A stretch of DNA of 64,000 nt, taken from positions 400,847 to 464,846 of the forward strand of contig JAHDFP010000001.1 of the NCBI GenBank assembly GCA_020628095.1, in the 5' to 3' direction. Below the pieces are notes generated by a model. It was given only the letters and a program-made list of their open reading frames with translations, was not told the origin of the DNA and did not search any database. A program made the translations under genes and the position numbers. Of this stretch, positions 9,109 through 17,863 are shown piece after piece. Position 1 is the stretch's first letter; every line of letters begins with the position of its first letter. The DNA is from Saprospiraceae bacterium. Lineage in GTDB: Bacteria > Bacteroidota > Bacteroidia > Chitinophagales > Saprospiraceae.

Positions 9109-9740
9109 TACGGAATATTGAGATACTTATGCGTCTGGACGCTCAGTTTCCAGGGCGCGTTATTCTTGCAATAGTTTAGTGCGGATAAGGTATTTCCAGA
9201 CCATTCTGTATTGTCCATTGGTTGGATGTAATAATGATCAAAATCCATTAACTCAAAATCTTTGGGGTCGATTCCTTCTTGGGGATAGATGATTTTGATT
9301 TCGTTGCCCTTTCGGATAAGGATATCTGTATCTGCCTTGGGACTCATACATATCCAATCTATATTATTAGGAAGATCAAGAGTGCCGTTCGTTTCTATAG
9401 CTACTTTCCCCTGACGATTATGTATTGCCTCCACTAATGCGGCATCCAACTGCAGAGCAGGTTCGCCACCAGTAAAAACAACAAAGAGATCATCCCCTCT
9501 GGGCCAAAGAGAATATATCTTATCTACTAAAGCATCAAGATCATACTTACCACCATTCTCACCATCCGTGCCCCAGAAATTGGTATCACAAAACTGGCAT
9601 ATCGCGTTCTCTCTATCCTCTTCGCGTCCACTCCATAGGTTGCAGCCCGAGAAACGACAGAATATGGCAGGTCTTCCGCTATGGTAACCTTCGCCTTGTA
9701 TTGTGTAATAGATTTCCTTGACGGAATACTTCTTTGCCAT
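9108..9740 (-). CDS. queE: 7-carboxy-7-deazaguanine synthase QueE
   Basis: 210 residues. Radical SAM enzyme of queuosine/7-deazaguanine biosynthesis, converting 6-carboxy-tetrahydropterin to 7-carboxy-7-deazaguanine. The QueE-specific [4Fe-4S] motif CX14CX2C is visible: Cys in FSGCNLWSG near 33, then CQFCDTNFW near 48-51. Also present are IQGEGYHSGRPAIFCRFSG at the N-terminus, the GGEPALQLD SAM-binding segment near 90 and AIETNGTLDLP near 115. The conserved QPMDNTEWS near 172 and HKYLNIP at the end fit the family. Its ATG overlaps the stop of the RidA gene (TAATG). Confidence 0.95.
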   Translation of the reverse strand: MAKKYSVKEIYYTIQGEGYHSGRPAIFCRFSGCNLWSGREEDRENAICQFCDTNFWGTDGENGGKYDLDALVDKIYSLWPRGDDLFVVFTGGEPALQLDAALVEAIHNRQGKVAIETNGTLDLPNNIDWICMSPKADTDILIRKGNEIKIIYPQEGIDPKDFELMDFDHYYIQPMDNTEWSGNTLSALNYCKNNAPWKLSVQTHKYLNIP

Positions 9741-10129
9741 TATTCTTGAAGGTAAACCGAAAACTCGATTTCGACAAGCATATCTGGATCTACTAAGCCA
9801 GATACCTCTACTAAGGTGGTCGCAGGCTTGATATCAGCGAAGGCCTCACCATGAGCCTTAGCTACGGACTCCCAGTCTTTTATATCTGTCAGATACATAC
9901 GCGTTCTGATAACATCGGACAACTGACCCCCCGCTTTTTGTATGACCTCTTGAGCAATATTGATAATTTCTTTGGCCTGTAGATAGGCATCGTCTTTATG
10001 CAATATTTCTCCTCCCTTAGCAGCTGTCGTGCCAGAGATTTCGAGTATGTTACCTATTTTGACCGCGCGGCAGTACCCCACTGTATCTTCCCACTTAGCG
10101 CCAGTTGTAAAGTTTTCGCGATTACTCAT
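9740..10129 (-). CDS. RidA family (YjgF/UK114) protein
   Basis: 129 residues, the standard length. RidA proteins are trimeric cytosolic deaminases that hydrolyse reactive enamine/imine intermediates. Visible family marks: the substrate-binding Arg in IRTRMYLTDIKDW near 86-93, PATTLVEVSGLVDPDMLVEI near 105-122, and the GTTAAKGGEILHKDDAY segment near 34-50. It belongs to the minus-strand run ending with the CBM9-like gene and is coupled to queE by a TAATG overlap. Members with different residues act on other substrates, so the precise subfamily is left open. Confidence 0.88.
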   Translation of the reverse strand: MSNRENFTTGAKWEDTVGYCRAVKIGNILEISGTTAAKGGEILHKDDAYLQAKEIINIAQEVIQKAGGQLSDVIRTRMYLTDIKDWESVAKAHGEAFADIKPATTLVEVSGLVDPDMLVEIEFSVYLQE

Positions 10130-10141
10130 CTTGGGGACTTT

Positions 10142-10699
10142 TTATTTCTTCTGCAATGACCGATGAATGGTCTCAAAAAATCCATAAGCATCAAAATTGC
10201 CGCGCATTTCGACTTCTGGAATGACATACTTTATAACACCAAACTCGTCTATGATATAAAGTCGAGGATAACCAAAGTCTCCACCAAATGGGCCGTCTGC
10301 AAGCACTTTGGCATTGGCAATAATGGGAAAACTGATGGGGTTTGACTTTCTGTATTCCAAAGCTGCGGCTTTGGGTTCGTCGCAGAAAGACACGATATTA
10401 AGTGTAGAAGAATACTTTTCATACATTTTATTGAGTGCAGGAATGTATTCTATGCATTTAGGGCAGTTTTGATTCCAAAACCAAAGGAATGTCGTCTTTC
10501 CCTTAGTCGTAATATAGGAGTGCTCTTTGCCATCTATATCATTAGCTAAAAACTGTATGGCTGGAAAACCTTCGTAGGCCTTTACCTGATCCTTCACATC
10601 AGGACTACGATTCTCTAATTCGACTAAGAAATGATCTTGACTATTACCCACAACACAAACTAGTAATAGAAGAAAAGTGGTTAGGTTAAATCTCTTCAT
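10142..10699 (-). CDS. Secreted thioredoxin-fold (TlpA-like) protein
   Basis: 185 residues from ATG 10699, chosen over an ATG 30 bases upstream because it starts a clean signal peptide (MKRFNLTTFLLLLVCVVGNS). The thioredoxin fold is shown by FLWFWNQNCPKCIEYIPALN near 88-107, with redox motif CPKC, and by PRLYIIDEFGVIKYVI with the cis-Pro before the last strand. The expected place is the periplasm, as a thiol-disulphide reductant or peroxiredoxin-like enzyme; the CPKC motif is unusual among TlpA proteins, so the partner is open. It lies 12 bases upstream of the RidA gene, probably in one transcript. Confidence 0.85.
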   Translation of the reverse strand: MKRFNLTTFLLLLVCVVGNSQDHFLVELENRSPDVKDQVKAYEGFPAIQFLANDIDGKEHSYITTKGKTTFLWFWNQNCPKCIEYIPALNKMYEKYSSTLNIVSFCDEPKAAALEYRKSNPISFPIIANAKVLADGPFGGDFGYPRLYIIDEFGVIKYVIPEVEMRGNFDAYGFFETIHRSLQKK

Positions 10700-10730
10700 G
10701 TGGTGATTTTCGATGTCGCAATATGACAAT

Positions 10731-10765
10731 AAAAAAAGTGCTATGAAAGACTCATAGCACTTTTT
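10731..10765 (-). terminator. Intrinsic terminator after the lipocalin-like gene
   Basis: GTGCTATGA (10738-10746), a 5-base loop and TCATAGCAC (10752-10760), flanked by A7 and T5, so it can work on either strand. It sits 20 bases after the stop of the minus-strand lipocalin-like gene and separates it from the TlpA-like gene. Confidence 0.88.
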
Positions 10766-10785
10766 AGTTTATTTTAAGTATTGGA

Positions 10786-11244
10786 TTATATTCTTACAAA
10801 TTCTGTAGTCAGTATACAAGTATCATCTGGATCTGACGGATCTGCTAATCCAACAAGTGTCATATTATCACCACTCACCGTAAATGTTCCTTCTACACAA
10901 TTGTTTGCAGCCACACAGATAGTCAACTTATCGCCATCTATAGTATATGGGACACCAGATATAGAAAATGTATCTACCGCATTAAAAAAATTACTGTAAG
11001 TCGTCGAACCAAAGGTCGATTCTGTGAAAGCGACCTCAGTGTACACGCAATCATCTGGTCCTTCCGCCGTGCATGGAACAGAAGAGTAAGTTTCTATTCC
11101 ATTATCTCCATTTTCCTGACACTCGGTATAAGTTTCTGTAACAATCCTCCAAGTGCCTACGATATCCTCATCACTACCGCAAGAGGAAAATATTATCATA
11201 CTGCTCAAGAATGCAGCCACGAACAATAGTACTTTTCTACTCAT
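10786..11244 (-). CDS. Lipocalin-like lipoprotein
   Basis: 152 residues. Lipoprotein signal MSRKVLLFVAAFLSSMIIFS then SCG (lipid Cys about 22). The mature part starts with DIVGTWRIVTETYT, the GxW motif of lipocalin-like small beta-barrels, followed by alternating strands, with six further cysteines (ECQ, PCT, DCV, ICV, NCV, TCI) that may form disulphides. It probably binds a small hydrophobic ligand or has a structural envelope role; no function can be assigned. It follows nqrF by 35 bases without a clear terminator between, so part of its transcription may come from the nqr operon. Confidence 0.75.
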   Translation of the reverse strand: MSRKVLLFVAAFLSSMIIFSSCGSDEDIVGTWRIVTETYTECQENGDNGIETYSSVPCTAEGPDDCVYTEVAFTESTFGSTTYSNFFNAVDTFSISGVPYTIDGDKLTICVAANNCVEGTFTVSGDNMTLVGLADPSDPDDTCILTTEFVRI

Positions 11245-11279
11245 AATGGTTTTATTTAGTTATTCGAAATGAAAAATTC

Positions 11280-12605
11280 TTATCCACCAAAGTCATCAAA
11301 GGCCACATTCTCTTCTGGTATACCCCAGTCATCGGCCATCTTAAGGACACATTGGTTCATAATAGGAGGACCACAGAAGTATAACTCGACCTCTTCAGGA
11401 GCTTCGTGTTTGCTGAGATACTCATCGATTACCACCTGGTGGACATATCCCTTAAAACCATCACCTTCTGGATCATCTAGATCTTTCTTCAGCACCCAAT
11501 TATCCTCTGGAAGTGGATTATCAAGTGCCACTGCAAATCTGAAATTAGGGAAGTTCTTTTCTATCTCCCTAAACTCCTCTATGTAGAATAATTCCTGCTT
11601 TGTACGTCCTCCATAGAAGAAAGTAACTTTTCTTCCCGTTTTGACAGTGTGGAACAAGTGATATAAGTGAGAACGCATCGGTGCCATTCCGGCTCCACCA
11701 CCTACGTAGAGCATTTCTGATTGTGTCTCTTTTATAAAGAATTCTCCATAAGGACCAGAGATAGTTACTTTGTCACCTGGTTTCTTAGAGAAAACATAAG
11801 AGGAACATATACCTGGATTGACATCCATCCATCCACCCTTGGCTCTATCGAAAGGCGGTGTGGCTATCCTAATGGTCAGTGATACGATATTACCTTCGGC
11901 TGGGTGATTAGACATAGAGTAAGCTCTGAATATCTCTTCGTCATTGACCATTTTGAGATCCCATAGCTTGAATTTGTCCCAGTCTTTTTGGAATTTATCT
12001 GGCGTATCGTGATACTTAGGATGTGCCGTTATATCTATATCTTTCTTATAGTCTACAGTCGTCGGAGGTACATCTATCTGAATATAACCACCTGCCTGAA
12101 AATCTAATGTCTCCCCTTCCGGTAACTTAACGATGAACTCCTTGATGAAGGTTGCCACGTTATAATTAGAGATAACCTCACATTCCCATTTTTTGATACC
12201 AAAAACTTCCTCTGGCACGGCGATTTCCATATCCTCACGGACCTTAACCTGACAGGCTAATCTTTTCCCTTCTGCCGCTTCTTTTCTTGTCAAGTGGTTC
12301 ATCTCCGTAGGAAGGACATCTCCGCCACCACTATGTATATGACACTCACACATGGCGCAAGTACCACCTCCTCCACAGGCTGAGGGAAGAAAAACATTTT
12401 GGTCAGATAAAGCTGATAATAAATTAGTACCAGGTTGTACAAGCAATGGATTGTCTGCATCACCGTTGACGACTATCTTGACGTCACCCTGCGGTACTAA
12501 ACTCTTCCTTGCCATGATGAGCATATAGGATAGTAATAATATGACTCCGCAGAATGCGATTAATGTGTATACGTAAGGTAATATTCCAGATAAAACGATT
12601 ATCAT
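11280..12605 (-). CDS. nqrF: Na+-translocating NADH:quinone oxidoreductase subunit F
   Basis: 441 residues. Electron entry subunit: takes a hydride from NADH to FAD, then to a [2Fe-2S] centre. An N-terminal membrane helix (about 4-28) anchors it. The ferredoxin-like cluster ligands are in PSACGGGGTCAMCECHIHSG (about 70-90) and LACQVKV near 118. The FAD-binding motif FRAYSMSNHP is near 223, GPYGEFF near 277, NAD-binding GGGAGMAPMRSH near 295, and the C-terminus is the conserved VAFDDFGG. Last of the six nqr genes. Confidence 0.97.
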   Translation of the reverse strand: MIIVLSGILPYVYTLIAFCGVILLLSYMLIMARKSLVPQGDVKIVVNGDADNPLLVQPGTNLLSALSDQNVFLPSACGGGGTCAMCECHIHSGGGDVLPTEMNHLTRKEAAEGKRLACQVKVREDMEIAVPEEVFGIKKWECEVISNYNVATFIKEFIVKLPEGETLDFQAGGYIQIDVPPTTVDYKKDIDITAHPKYHDTPDKFQKDWDKFKLWDLKMVNDEEIFRAYSMSNHPAEGNIVSLTIRIATPPFDRAKGGWMDVNPGICSSYVFSKKPGDKVTISGPYGEFFIKETQSEMLYVGGGAGMAPMRSHLYHLFHTVKTGRKVTFFYGGRTKQELFYIEEFREIEKNFPNFRFAVALDNPLPEDNWVLKKDLDDPEGDGFKGYVHQVVIDEYLSKHEAPEEVELYFCGPPIMNQCVLKMADDWGIPEENVAFDDFGG

Positions 12606-12627
12606 ATATAATTCTTCTTAACTGTTA

Positions 12628-13230
12628 TTAATAAGCTGCAGGATCTATACCCATCAGACCCATAAATGCCATTCCCATCAATCCTGTCAATAAAAAAGCC
12701 ATTCCCAGACCTCTCAATGCTGGAGGAACAGCAGAGTATTTTATCTTTTCTCTTATAGCGGCAATGGCTACGATGGCTAAAAACCAACCGAAACCACCTC
12801 CTAATCCAAAAGAGACTGCTTCTGCAAAATTGTATTCTTTGGATACCATAAATAATGATCCACCAAGGATGGCACAGTTCACCGTAATCAGAGGCAAGAA
12901 AATCCCCAATGAATTATAAAGTGAAGGTGAGTACTTCTCCACTACCATCTCGACAAGTTGTACCATAGACGCGATAACCGCGATAAATAGTATGAATCTC
13001 AAAAAAGTAAGATCCGTACCAAAGATTCCGTTCTCTCCTAATAACCATGTATTAATTACCCAGTTAATCGGCATAGTGATCGCTAATACGAAAATCACGG
13101 CAAGACCAAGACCTACCGCCGTCTTAACTGTCTTAGATACAGCCAGATAAGAACACATTCCTAAGAAATAGGATAAGGCCAAATTCTCGATGAATGCTGA
13201 CTTGATAAATATATTTGCTAATTCTCCCAT
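12628..13230 (-). CDS. nqrE: Na+-translocating NADH:quinone oxidoreductase subunit E
   Basis: 200 residues, usual length. Six-helix membrane subunit that, with NqrD, forms the core holding a buried Fe centre and takes part in Na+ translocation. The paired Cys-containing helices are visible: [20 protein letters not shown] near 19-38 and [18 protein letters not shown] near 102-119. It lies 22 bases before nqrF and 10 bases after nqrD. Confidence 0.96.
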   Translation of the reverse strand: MGELANIFIKSAFIENLALSYFLGMCSYLAVSKTVKTAVGLGLAVIFVLAITMPINWVINTWLLGENGIFGTDLTFLRFILFIAVIASMVQLVEMVVEKYSPSLYNSLGIFLPLITVNCAILGGSLFMVSKEYNFAEAVSFGLGGGFGWFLAIVAIAAIREKIKYSAVPPALRGLGMAFLLTGLMGMAFMGLMGIDPAAY

Positions 13231-13240
13231 TTCGATATTA

Positions 13241-13936
13241 TTATGATACGTCTACTAATTTTGGATTCCAAGCTCTATGCGCCCAGATCAATACAGCAAT
13301 AACAAACATGGCTGACGGAAATAAAACCATCAGGTTGTTCCCTTGATACCAACCAAATAATGAACTTTCTAAAGTATTGATGGCATACTCTGGAGATGGT
13401 CCGATGATTTTATATCCATAAAATTCACCTTTACCAAAAAACTCCCTGATCGCTGCCACCATCAATAAGATAATACCGTAACCAATACCATTACCTAATC
13501 CATCTAGTGCAGATTCGTAAGGTTTATTAGCCATAGCGAAGGCTTCTAAACGACCCATCACTATACAGTTAGTGATAATGAGGCCAATAAATACTGATAA
13601 TTGCTTATAGCTCTCAAAAGCGTAGGCCTTAAGAACCAATTCTACAACAGTCACCAGTGTGGCTATAATCACCAATTGTACAATCATACGTACCTGCTTA
13701 GGTATCGCTTTACGTAGTGCAGATGTAATTACATTGGCAAAAAGGCAAACGAAAACCACTGCGACTGCCATCACTGTGGCATTTTTCATACCTGTGGTCA
13801 CCGCCAGAGCCGAACAGATTCCGAGGACCTGTACCGTAATCGGGTTATTATCGTTAAGTGGGTCAGTCAGTAATTTTCTTTCTTTCTTACCAAACTGTAT
13901 GCCCTGATTTTTTTCTACGACAGCAGTATCCGCCAT
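13241..13936 (-). CDS. nqrD: Na+-translocating NADH:quinone oxidoreductase subunit D
   Basis: 231 residues. Membrane partner of NqrE. A soluble N-terminal stretch (1-32) precedes six helices; the symmetry-related Cys motifs are [19 protein letters not shown] near 35-53 and [17 protein letters not shown] near 118-134. It sits 6 bases after nqrC and 10 before nqrE in the six-gene operon. Confidence 0.96.
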   Translation of the reverse strand: MADTAVVEKNQGIQFGKKERKLLTDPLNDNNPITVQVLGICSALAVTTGMKNATVMAVAVVFVCLFANVITSALRKAIPKQVRMIVQLVIIATLVTVVELVLKAYAFESYKQLSVFIGLIITNCIVMGRLEAFAMANKPYESALDGLGNGIGYGIILLMVAAIREFFGKGEFYGYKIIGPSPEYAINTLESSLFGWYQGNNLMVLFPSAMFVIAVLIWAHRAWNPKLVDVS

Positions 13937-13942
13937 AATATA

Positions 13943-14692
13943 TTATCCTTTAATAGTTTTCAAATAAGGCTCATAGGCTACCAAATCCTCCAGCAGCATA
14001 TCCGTGATGCCATCTCCTGTAATCGTCGCACCTGATATAGCATCTACCTCGTGGTATGGATCTTTTGCTCCTCCCTTTTTCACATCGATCGCCCTAAAAG
14101 TGCCGTCATTATCATATAACTTCTTTCCTATGAATTGTCTCACCCAAGCCTTGTTATCTTTTATCTCAGCTCCTAGACCAGGTGTCTCTGCTTTATGGTC
14201 GAAAGAAACACCAGCTATCGTATTAACATCTGACTCTAAGGCAATGTTTCCCCATATCTCATCCCATAGACCTTTTCCACGAGCATATACGATGTAGTAT
14301 TTATTACCGTCTGATTTGGTGAATTCGTAGAGAGGTAGATAACGCTCTTCTACAGATTTTTTATTTTCTTTTTTCAAGTCCAGATTTTCTGCAAGACCGC
14401 CTCTTACACCAGCATCTTGTAACTCTTCAGGTGTCGCCACAGTTCCATCTGACTTTAGGACCATTTGTTTGATCTGCTTATCAAAAATTTCTGTGACTTC
14501 CGCCTCAGATATCTTGGAAAAATCCTCTACATCCAAGTGGTTTGCGACTGCCGCGATGGTTGCTTTTTTACTATACATCGCCTCGTTAAAGTCATGCTTT
14601 GACTTGAGACCATTCTGTAAAAATGCCAATATCAAGGCCACTATAGATGTCAATGTTAGCACGAATAACAATACTGATGAAGTACTACGCAT
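13943..14692 (-). CDS. nqrC: Na+-translocating NADH:quinone oxidoreductase subunit C
   Basis: 249 residues. N-terminal membrane helix (about 6-26), then a periplasmic FMN-binding domain. The covalent FMN site is the Thr in DAISGATITGDG (Thr near 221), the standard flavinylation motif normally modified by ApbE. GLWDEIWGNIALESD near 140 and ETPGLGAEI near 165 are the conserved domain motifs. The start overlaps the end of nqrB by 8 bases, so translation is coupled. No apbE gene lies in this window. Confidence 0.96.
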   Translation of the reverse strand: MRSTSSVLLFVLTLTSIVALILAFLQNGLKSKHDFNEAMYSKKATIAAVANHLDVEDFSKISEAEVTEIFDKQIKQMVLKSDGTVATPEELQDAGVRGGLAENLDLKKENKKSVEERYLPLYEFTKSDGNKYYIVYARGKGLWDEIWGNIALESDVNTIAGVSFDHKAETPGLGAEIKDNKAWVRQFIGKKLYDNDGTFRAIDVKKGGAKDPYHEVDAISGATITGDGITDMLLEDLVAYEPYLKTIKG

Positions 14693-15998
14693 GGCTATTA
14701 GTTTTTTCTAATTGAACAGATTGTGTTGCACCTGCCATACCCAAAGCTGGAGATGGTGGTGCCGATCGTCGTTTCATGTTGGCTTCTAATACGTAATGAT
14801 CTATAAGAGGCGCAAAAGTATTGAGGAATAATATGGCTAACATCCATCCCTCTGGATAAGCTGGATTAAACACTCTTATCAAGAGACCAATGACTCCGAT
14901 CATAAATCCGTATATCCATTTACCCGTATTAGTAGATGCGGCAGTTACTGGGTCAGTTGCCATAAATGCCATTGCAAATAAGAAACTTCCCATATAGAAA
15001 TGATAATACCAAGGCACGGACATAAACGGTGTCGCATCCCATGCATTAAATATCATTCCCATAAAAGCACATCCTAATACCATACTGAACATAATACGCC
15101 AGCTCGCTATTCTCGTAACTAGCAATATGATAGCTCCTATGATAATAAATGGTTTACAAGTCTCTCCTATAGAACCAGGGATAGCACCCCACCACATCTG
15201 CGCAATACTGAATTGCTCTGTGACAGCTGACCATCCTTCCTTAGAAGCAATCGCCAGCGGTGTCGCCCCACTATAGGCGTCATGTATAGAGAGACCAGAT
15301 TCGAATCCACTCAGTCCCATCCATCCAAATATGGTATTAAACAGGCTATGTGCCCATCCGTAATCTACAACAGCACCGGGCACCACTTTATCAAATCCAC
15401 CAACCCATACTTCGTCACCTGATATGGACGTTGGATAAGCAAAAAAGATAAAGACCCTTGCTAATAGAGCCACATTCCAAATATTCATACCTGTACCACC
15501 GAAAGCTTCCTTTCCTAATATAACAGCAAAAGCCACTGCCACACACAATATCCATATCGGAATATCAGGCGGCATAATAAGAGGTATCAATGCCCCCGAT
15601 ACCAAGAATCCTTCTTCTATAGGATGTCCTTTCTTAGCTGCAAACCAAAACTCTATACCTAATCCCACTATGTGAGTCCATATAAATATGGGTAACATCT
15701 TAATGAGACCATGTACTAACTTAAGGTGAAATCCCTCTAAGAATCCCGGATATAGACCCAGTGCATCAAAATGCTGATGACCTATGTTATATGTACCAAA
15801 TAGATAACATAATTGCATCGCCAATACCACAAAAACCATCGTTCTCTTGAGGTCCATACCATCTCTGATATGTACACCGCCTTTGGTTACAGTGTTAGGG
15901 GCATAAGCGAAGGTGAAAAAACCGTCATAAAGTGTATGGAGAAACGGACTTTTCTTTTTGTCTGGTTCTATTTTCTTTATGAAATTTAAAAGTCCCAT
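14685..15998 (-). CDS. nqrB: Na+-translocating NADH:quinone oxidoreductase subunit B
   Basis: 437 residues. The large membrane subunit (about ten helices) carrying a second covalent FMN and riboflavin and forming the Na+ path. The flavinylation motif is SGATPLAIAS near 244-253. Other conserved pieces: KRTMVFVVLAMQLC near 50, PPDIPIWILCVAVAFAVILG near 142-161, and EAFGGTGMNIWNVALLARVF near 164-183. The C-terminal tail (about 415-437) is poorly conserved. It lies 41 bases after nqrA and overlaps nqrC. Confidence 0.97.
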   Translation of the reverse strand: MGLLNFIKKIEPDKKKSPFLHTLYDGFFTFAYAPNTVTKGGVHIRDGMDLKRTMVFVVLAMQLCYLFGTYNIGHQHFDALGLYPGFLEGFHLKLVHGLIKMLPIFIWTHIVGLGIEFWFAAKKGHPIEEGFLVSGALIPLIMPPDIPIWILCVAVAFAVILGKEAFGGTGMNIWNVALLARVFIFFAYPTSISGDEVWVGGFDKVVPGAVVDYGWAHSLFNTIFGWMGLSGFESGLSIHDAYSGATPLAIASKEGWSAVTEQFSIAQMWWGAIPGSIGETCKPFIIIGAIILLVTRIASWRIMFSMVLGCAFMGMIFNAWDATPFMSVPWYYHFYMGSFLFAMAFMATDPVTAASTNTGKWIYGFMIGVIGLLIRVFNPAYPEGWMLAILFLNTFAPLIDHYVLEANMKRRSAPPSPALGMAGATQSVQLEKTNSHA

Positions 15999-16039
15999 AC
16001 GTATATTTTAGAATTGCTTTTTTCTATTAATTATAAATC

Positions 16040-17581
16040 TTAACCCTGCTCTATCATCATATCCATCCCTTCTCGGAGTATCTTCTGTAGAGGTTGCTTA
16101 GAGGTACAAGCGAACTCGCACAAAGCAATGTCTTCTTCTGATAACTCATTGATACCCAGACCTTCCATACGTTCTATATCGCCAGTCATTATCGCTTTCA
16201 TAAGATGCTGCGGATAGACATCCATAGGTAACATGGATTCGTATTGCCCAGTAACCACGAAAGCTCTTTGCTCCCCATGCGTATTAGTATCTACATCGAA
16301 TTCGTGATTCTTCACTAAGAAATTAGGGAAGGTGCCAGAGATACTAGGCCGTGGTGCAATCGGCAATAACCAACCGAATAATTCGTAATTATCTCCTTCT
16401 TTGATAGCGGTAATAACATTATGCTTGTCACTGATAAAATGATCTTCTCCAGTTTCTATTCCAGTCAGTACATTACCAGATAATAAGCGCGTTTTGCCTT
16501 CATCAGATAATTGACCTTTACATATCTCATCTATACTTGCTCCTTTATATGTTTTGATGTACTTAGGTGAAGTAAATTGAGAACCTGCAAGTGCCACAAT
16601 CTTCTGTGCGTCATACTTACCAAAAGTAAAAAGGTGTCCTATCGTAGCCACATCTTCTACTTTAAGAGTCCATACTATGGCGTTCCCTTTGATGGGTTGT
16701 ACATGATGAATCTGTACACCAACATTACCTGCTGGGTGTTTGCCACTAAACCAGTGCTTCTCTACACCCGTCGCATTCATATATGCGTCTGCTGGTTTGC
16801 TTCCTCTTCTTCCATCCAAGCCAAGAAAAACTCGACCAGAGGTCAATTTATCTAACACATCCAAGCCCTTCTGAAAATCAGCTTCTCTACCCTCCACTAC
16901 CAAGTTCATATCCACAGCAAGCGGGGATGTATCAAATGTAGAAATGAATATATTACTTGGAATAAGCGCCGGATCTGCTAAGACATCGTAAGGTCTCTGA
17001 GTGATCATTGGCCAAGCACCTGATGATTTAAGAAAATCTACTATTTCTTCTCTCGGAGCAAAAACAGAAGGTGGTGTAAACTCTTTTCTATTTTGTTCTT
17101 TGTCGCCAAGTATTATGACATCGGTGATTGCTCTTTTAGCTCCTCTTCTTATTTCTACTATTTCTCCACTCACTGGAGCAACATACTTGACATCTGGATT
17201 TTTCTTATCAAAAAAGATAGTTTGACCAGCTAAGACCTCATCTCCTACGGAAACCACAACTTTAGGTATAGGTGATATACCTCTGAAATCCTGAGGTCTG
17301 ACAGAATATCTGCTTACTGCGATATCATCCGCGAATCCGTCAGGTTTTCCTGCAAGATTGATATTATGACCCTTTCTGAGAACATGATATTTGGATGAAT
17401 CGACATAAGAAGGTGCAGCCTTTCCAAAAATGCTATTAAAAGAAGGCATGGCACTTTTGTTTCCCTGAGATATATCTACACCTTGTTTTTGTGCTTCTAT
17501 AGAGACAAGATTGTCCGAGATGGAATAGATTGCGGCAAGAACTAAAAATAGTCCTACCATAACTAACGCGGTTATGAGCAT
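16040..17581 (-). CDS. nqrA: Na+-translocating NADH:quinone oxidoreductase subunit A with N-terminal membrane helix
   Basis: 513 residues, first gene of nqrABCDEF. Canonical NqrA is a soluble subunit of about 450 residues starting near a LKKGLDLPIAG-type motif. Here the equivalent (KYHVLRKGHNINLAGKPDG) begins near residue 64, preceded by a hydrophobic helix (about 3-20, ITALVMVGLFLVLAAIYS) and a polar linker. The body is standard: VSVGDEVLAGQTIFFDKKNP near 112, VAPVSGEIVEIRRGAKRAI near 135, AWPMITQRPYDVLADP near 190, and CEFACTSKQPLQKILREGMD at the end. The extension is in frame without stops and the ATG fits a promoter at 17652, so it looks real and would tether NqrA to the membrane. Confidence 0.94.
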   Translation of the reverse strand: MLITALVMVGLFLVLAAIYSISDNLVSIEAQKQGVDISQGNKSAMPSFNSIFGKAAPSYVDSSKYHVLRKGHNINLAGKPDGFADDIAVSRYSVRPQDFRGISPIPKVVVSVGDEVLAGQTIFFDKKNPDVKYVAPVSGEIVEIRRGAKRAITDVIILGDKEQNRKEFTPPSVFAPREEIVDFLKSSGAWPMITQRPYDVLADPALIPSNIFISTFDTSPLAVDMNLVVEGREADFQKGLDVLDKLTSGRVFLGLDGRRGSKPADAYMNATGVEKHWFSGKHPAGNVGVQIHHVQPIKGNAIVWTLKVEDVATIGHLFTFGKYDAQKIVALAGSQFTSPKYIKTYKGASIDEICKGQLSDEGKTRLLSGNVLTGIETGEDHFISDKHNVITAIKEGDNYELFGWLLPIAPRPSISGTFPNFLVKNHEFDVDTNTHGEQRAFVVTGQYESMLPMDVYPQHLMKAIMTGDIERMEGLGINELSEEDIALCEFACTSKQPLQKILREGMDMMIEQG

Positions 17582-17616
17582 TTCGTATGTCTAATTAGAT
17601 ACTAAAGATCATTGTA

Positions 17617-17641
17617 GAGGACCGAAAACATTAAGGTCCTC
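17617..17641 (-). promoter_or_regulatory. Hairpin in the nqr leader
   Basis: GAGGACC (17617-17623) and GGTCCTC (17635-17641) form a 7-bp inverted repeat with an 11-base loop, lying in the inferred nqrA 5' leader just downstream of the -7 box. It could stabilise the mRNA or bind a regulator; no ribosome-binding or riboswitch core is recognisable. Confidence 0.45.
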
Positions 17642-17651
17642 AAAATCACCG

Positions 17652-17659
17652 CAAATATA
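17652..17659 (-). promoter_or_regulatory. Bacteroidota -7 box upstream of nqrA
   Basis: TATATTTG on the minus strand is an exact match to the TAnnTTTG element. It lies about 70 bases upstream of the nqrA start, giving a leader of roughly 60 bases. No clean TTG -33 element is seen at the usual distance. Confidence 0.55.
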
Positions 17660-17810
17660 TAATTCTTTGCCCTTATAAGCGGATGACTCATATTACCGAA
17701 GTGCCATATATCTTTATTTAGATTTTATCTAAATAATTAGCTGCGTGAGGACAATTACCCCTTGATAATCTTGTCCATAGGGCTAAACATATCAAGCTAT
17801 AAAAACAACA

Positions 17811-17841
17811 AAGCCCCGATGAGCATTGCTCTCGGGGCCTT
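17811..17841 (-). terminator. Intrinsic terminator after the 1781-residue secreted protein
   Basis: GCCCCGA (17813-17819) pairs with TCGGGGC (17832-17838), with an inner GAGC/GCTC stem. On the minus strand it is followed by TTTGTTGTTTTT. It lies 23 bases after the stop of the large gene and insulates it from nqr. Confidence 0.85.
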
Positions 17842-17863
17842 ATCTTTTAAACACAAGTTAACA

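Noticed and set aside
12602..12787. Short reading frame at the nqrF/nqrE junction
   Set aside because: It is an out-of-frame shadow of nqrE with no conserved features.
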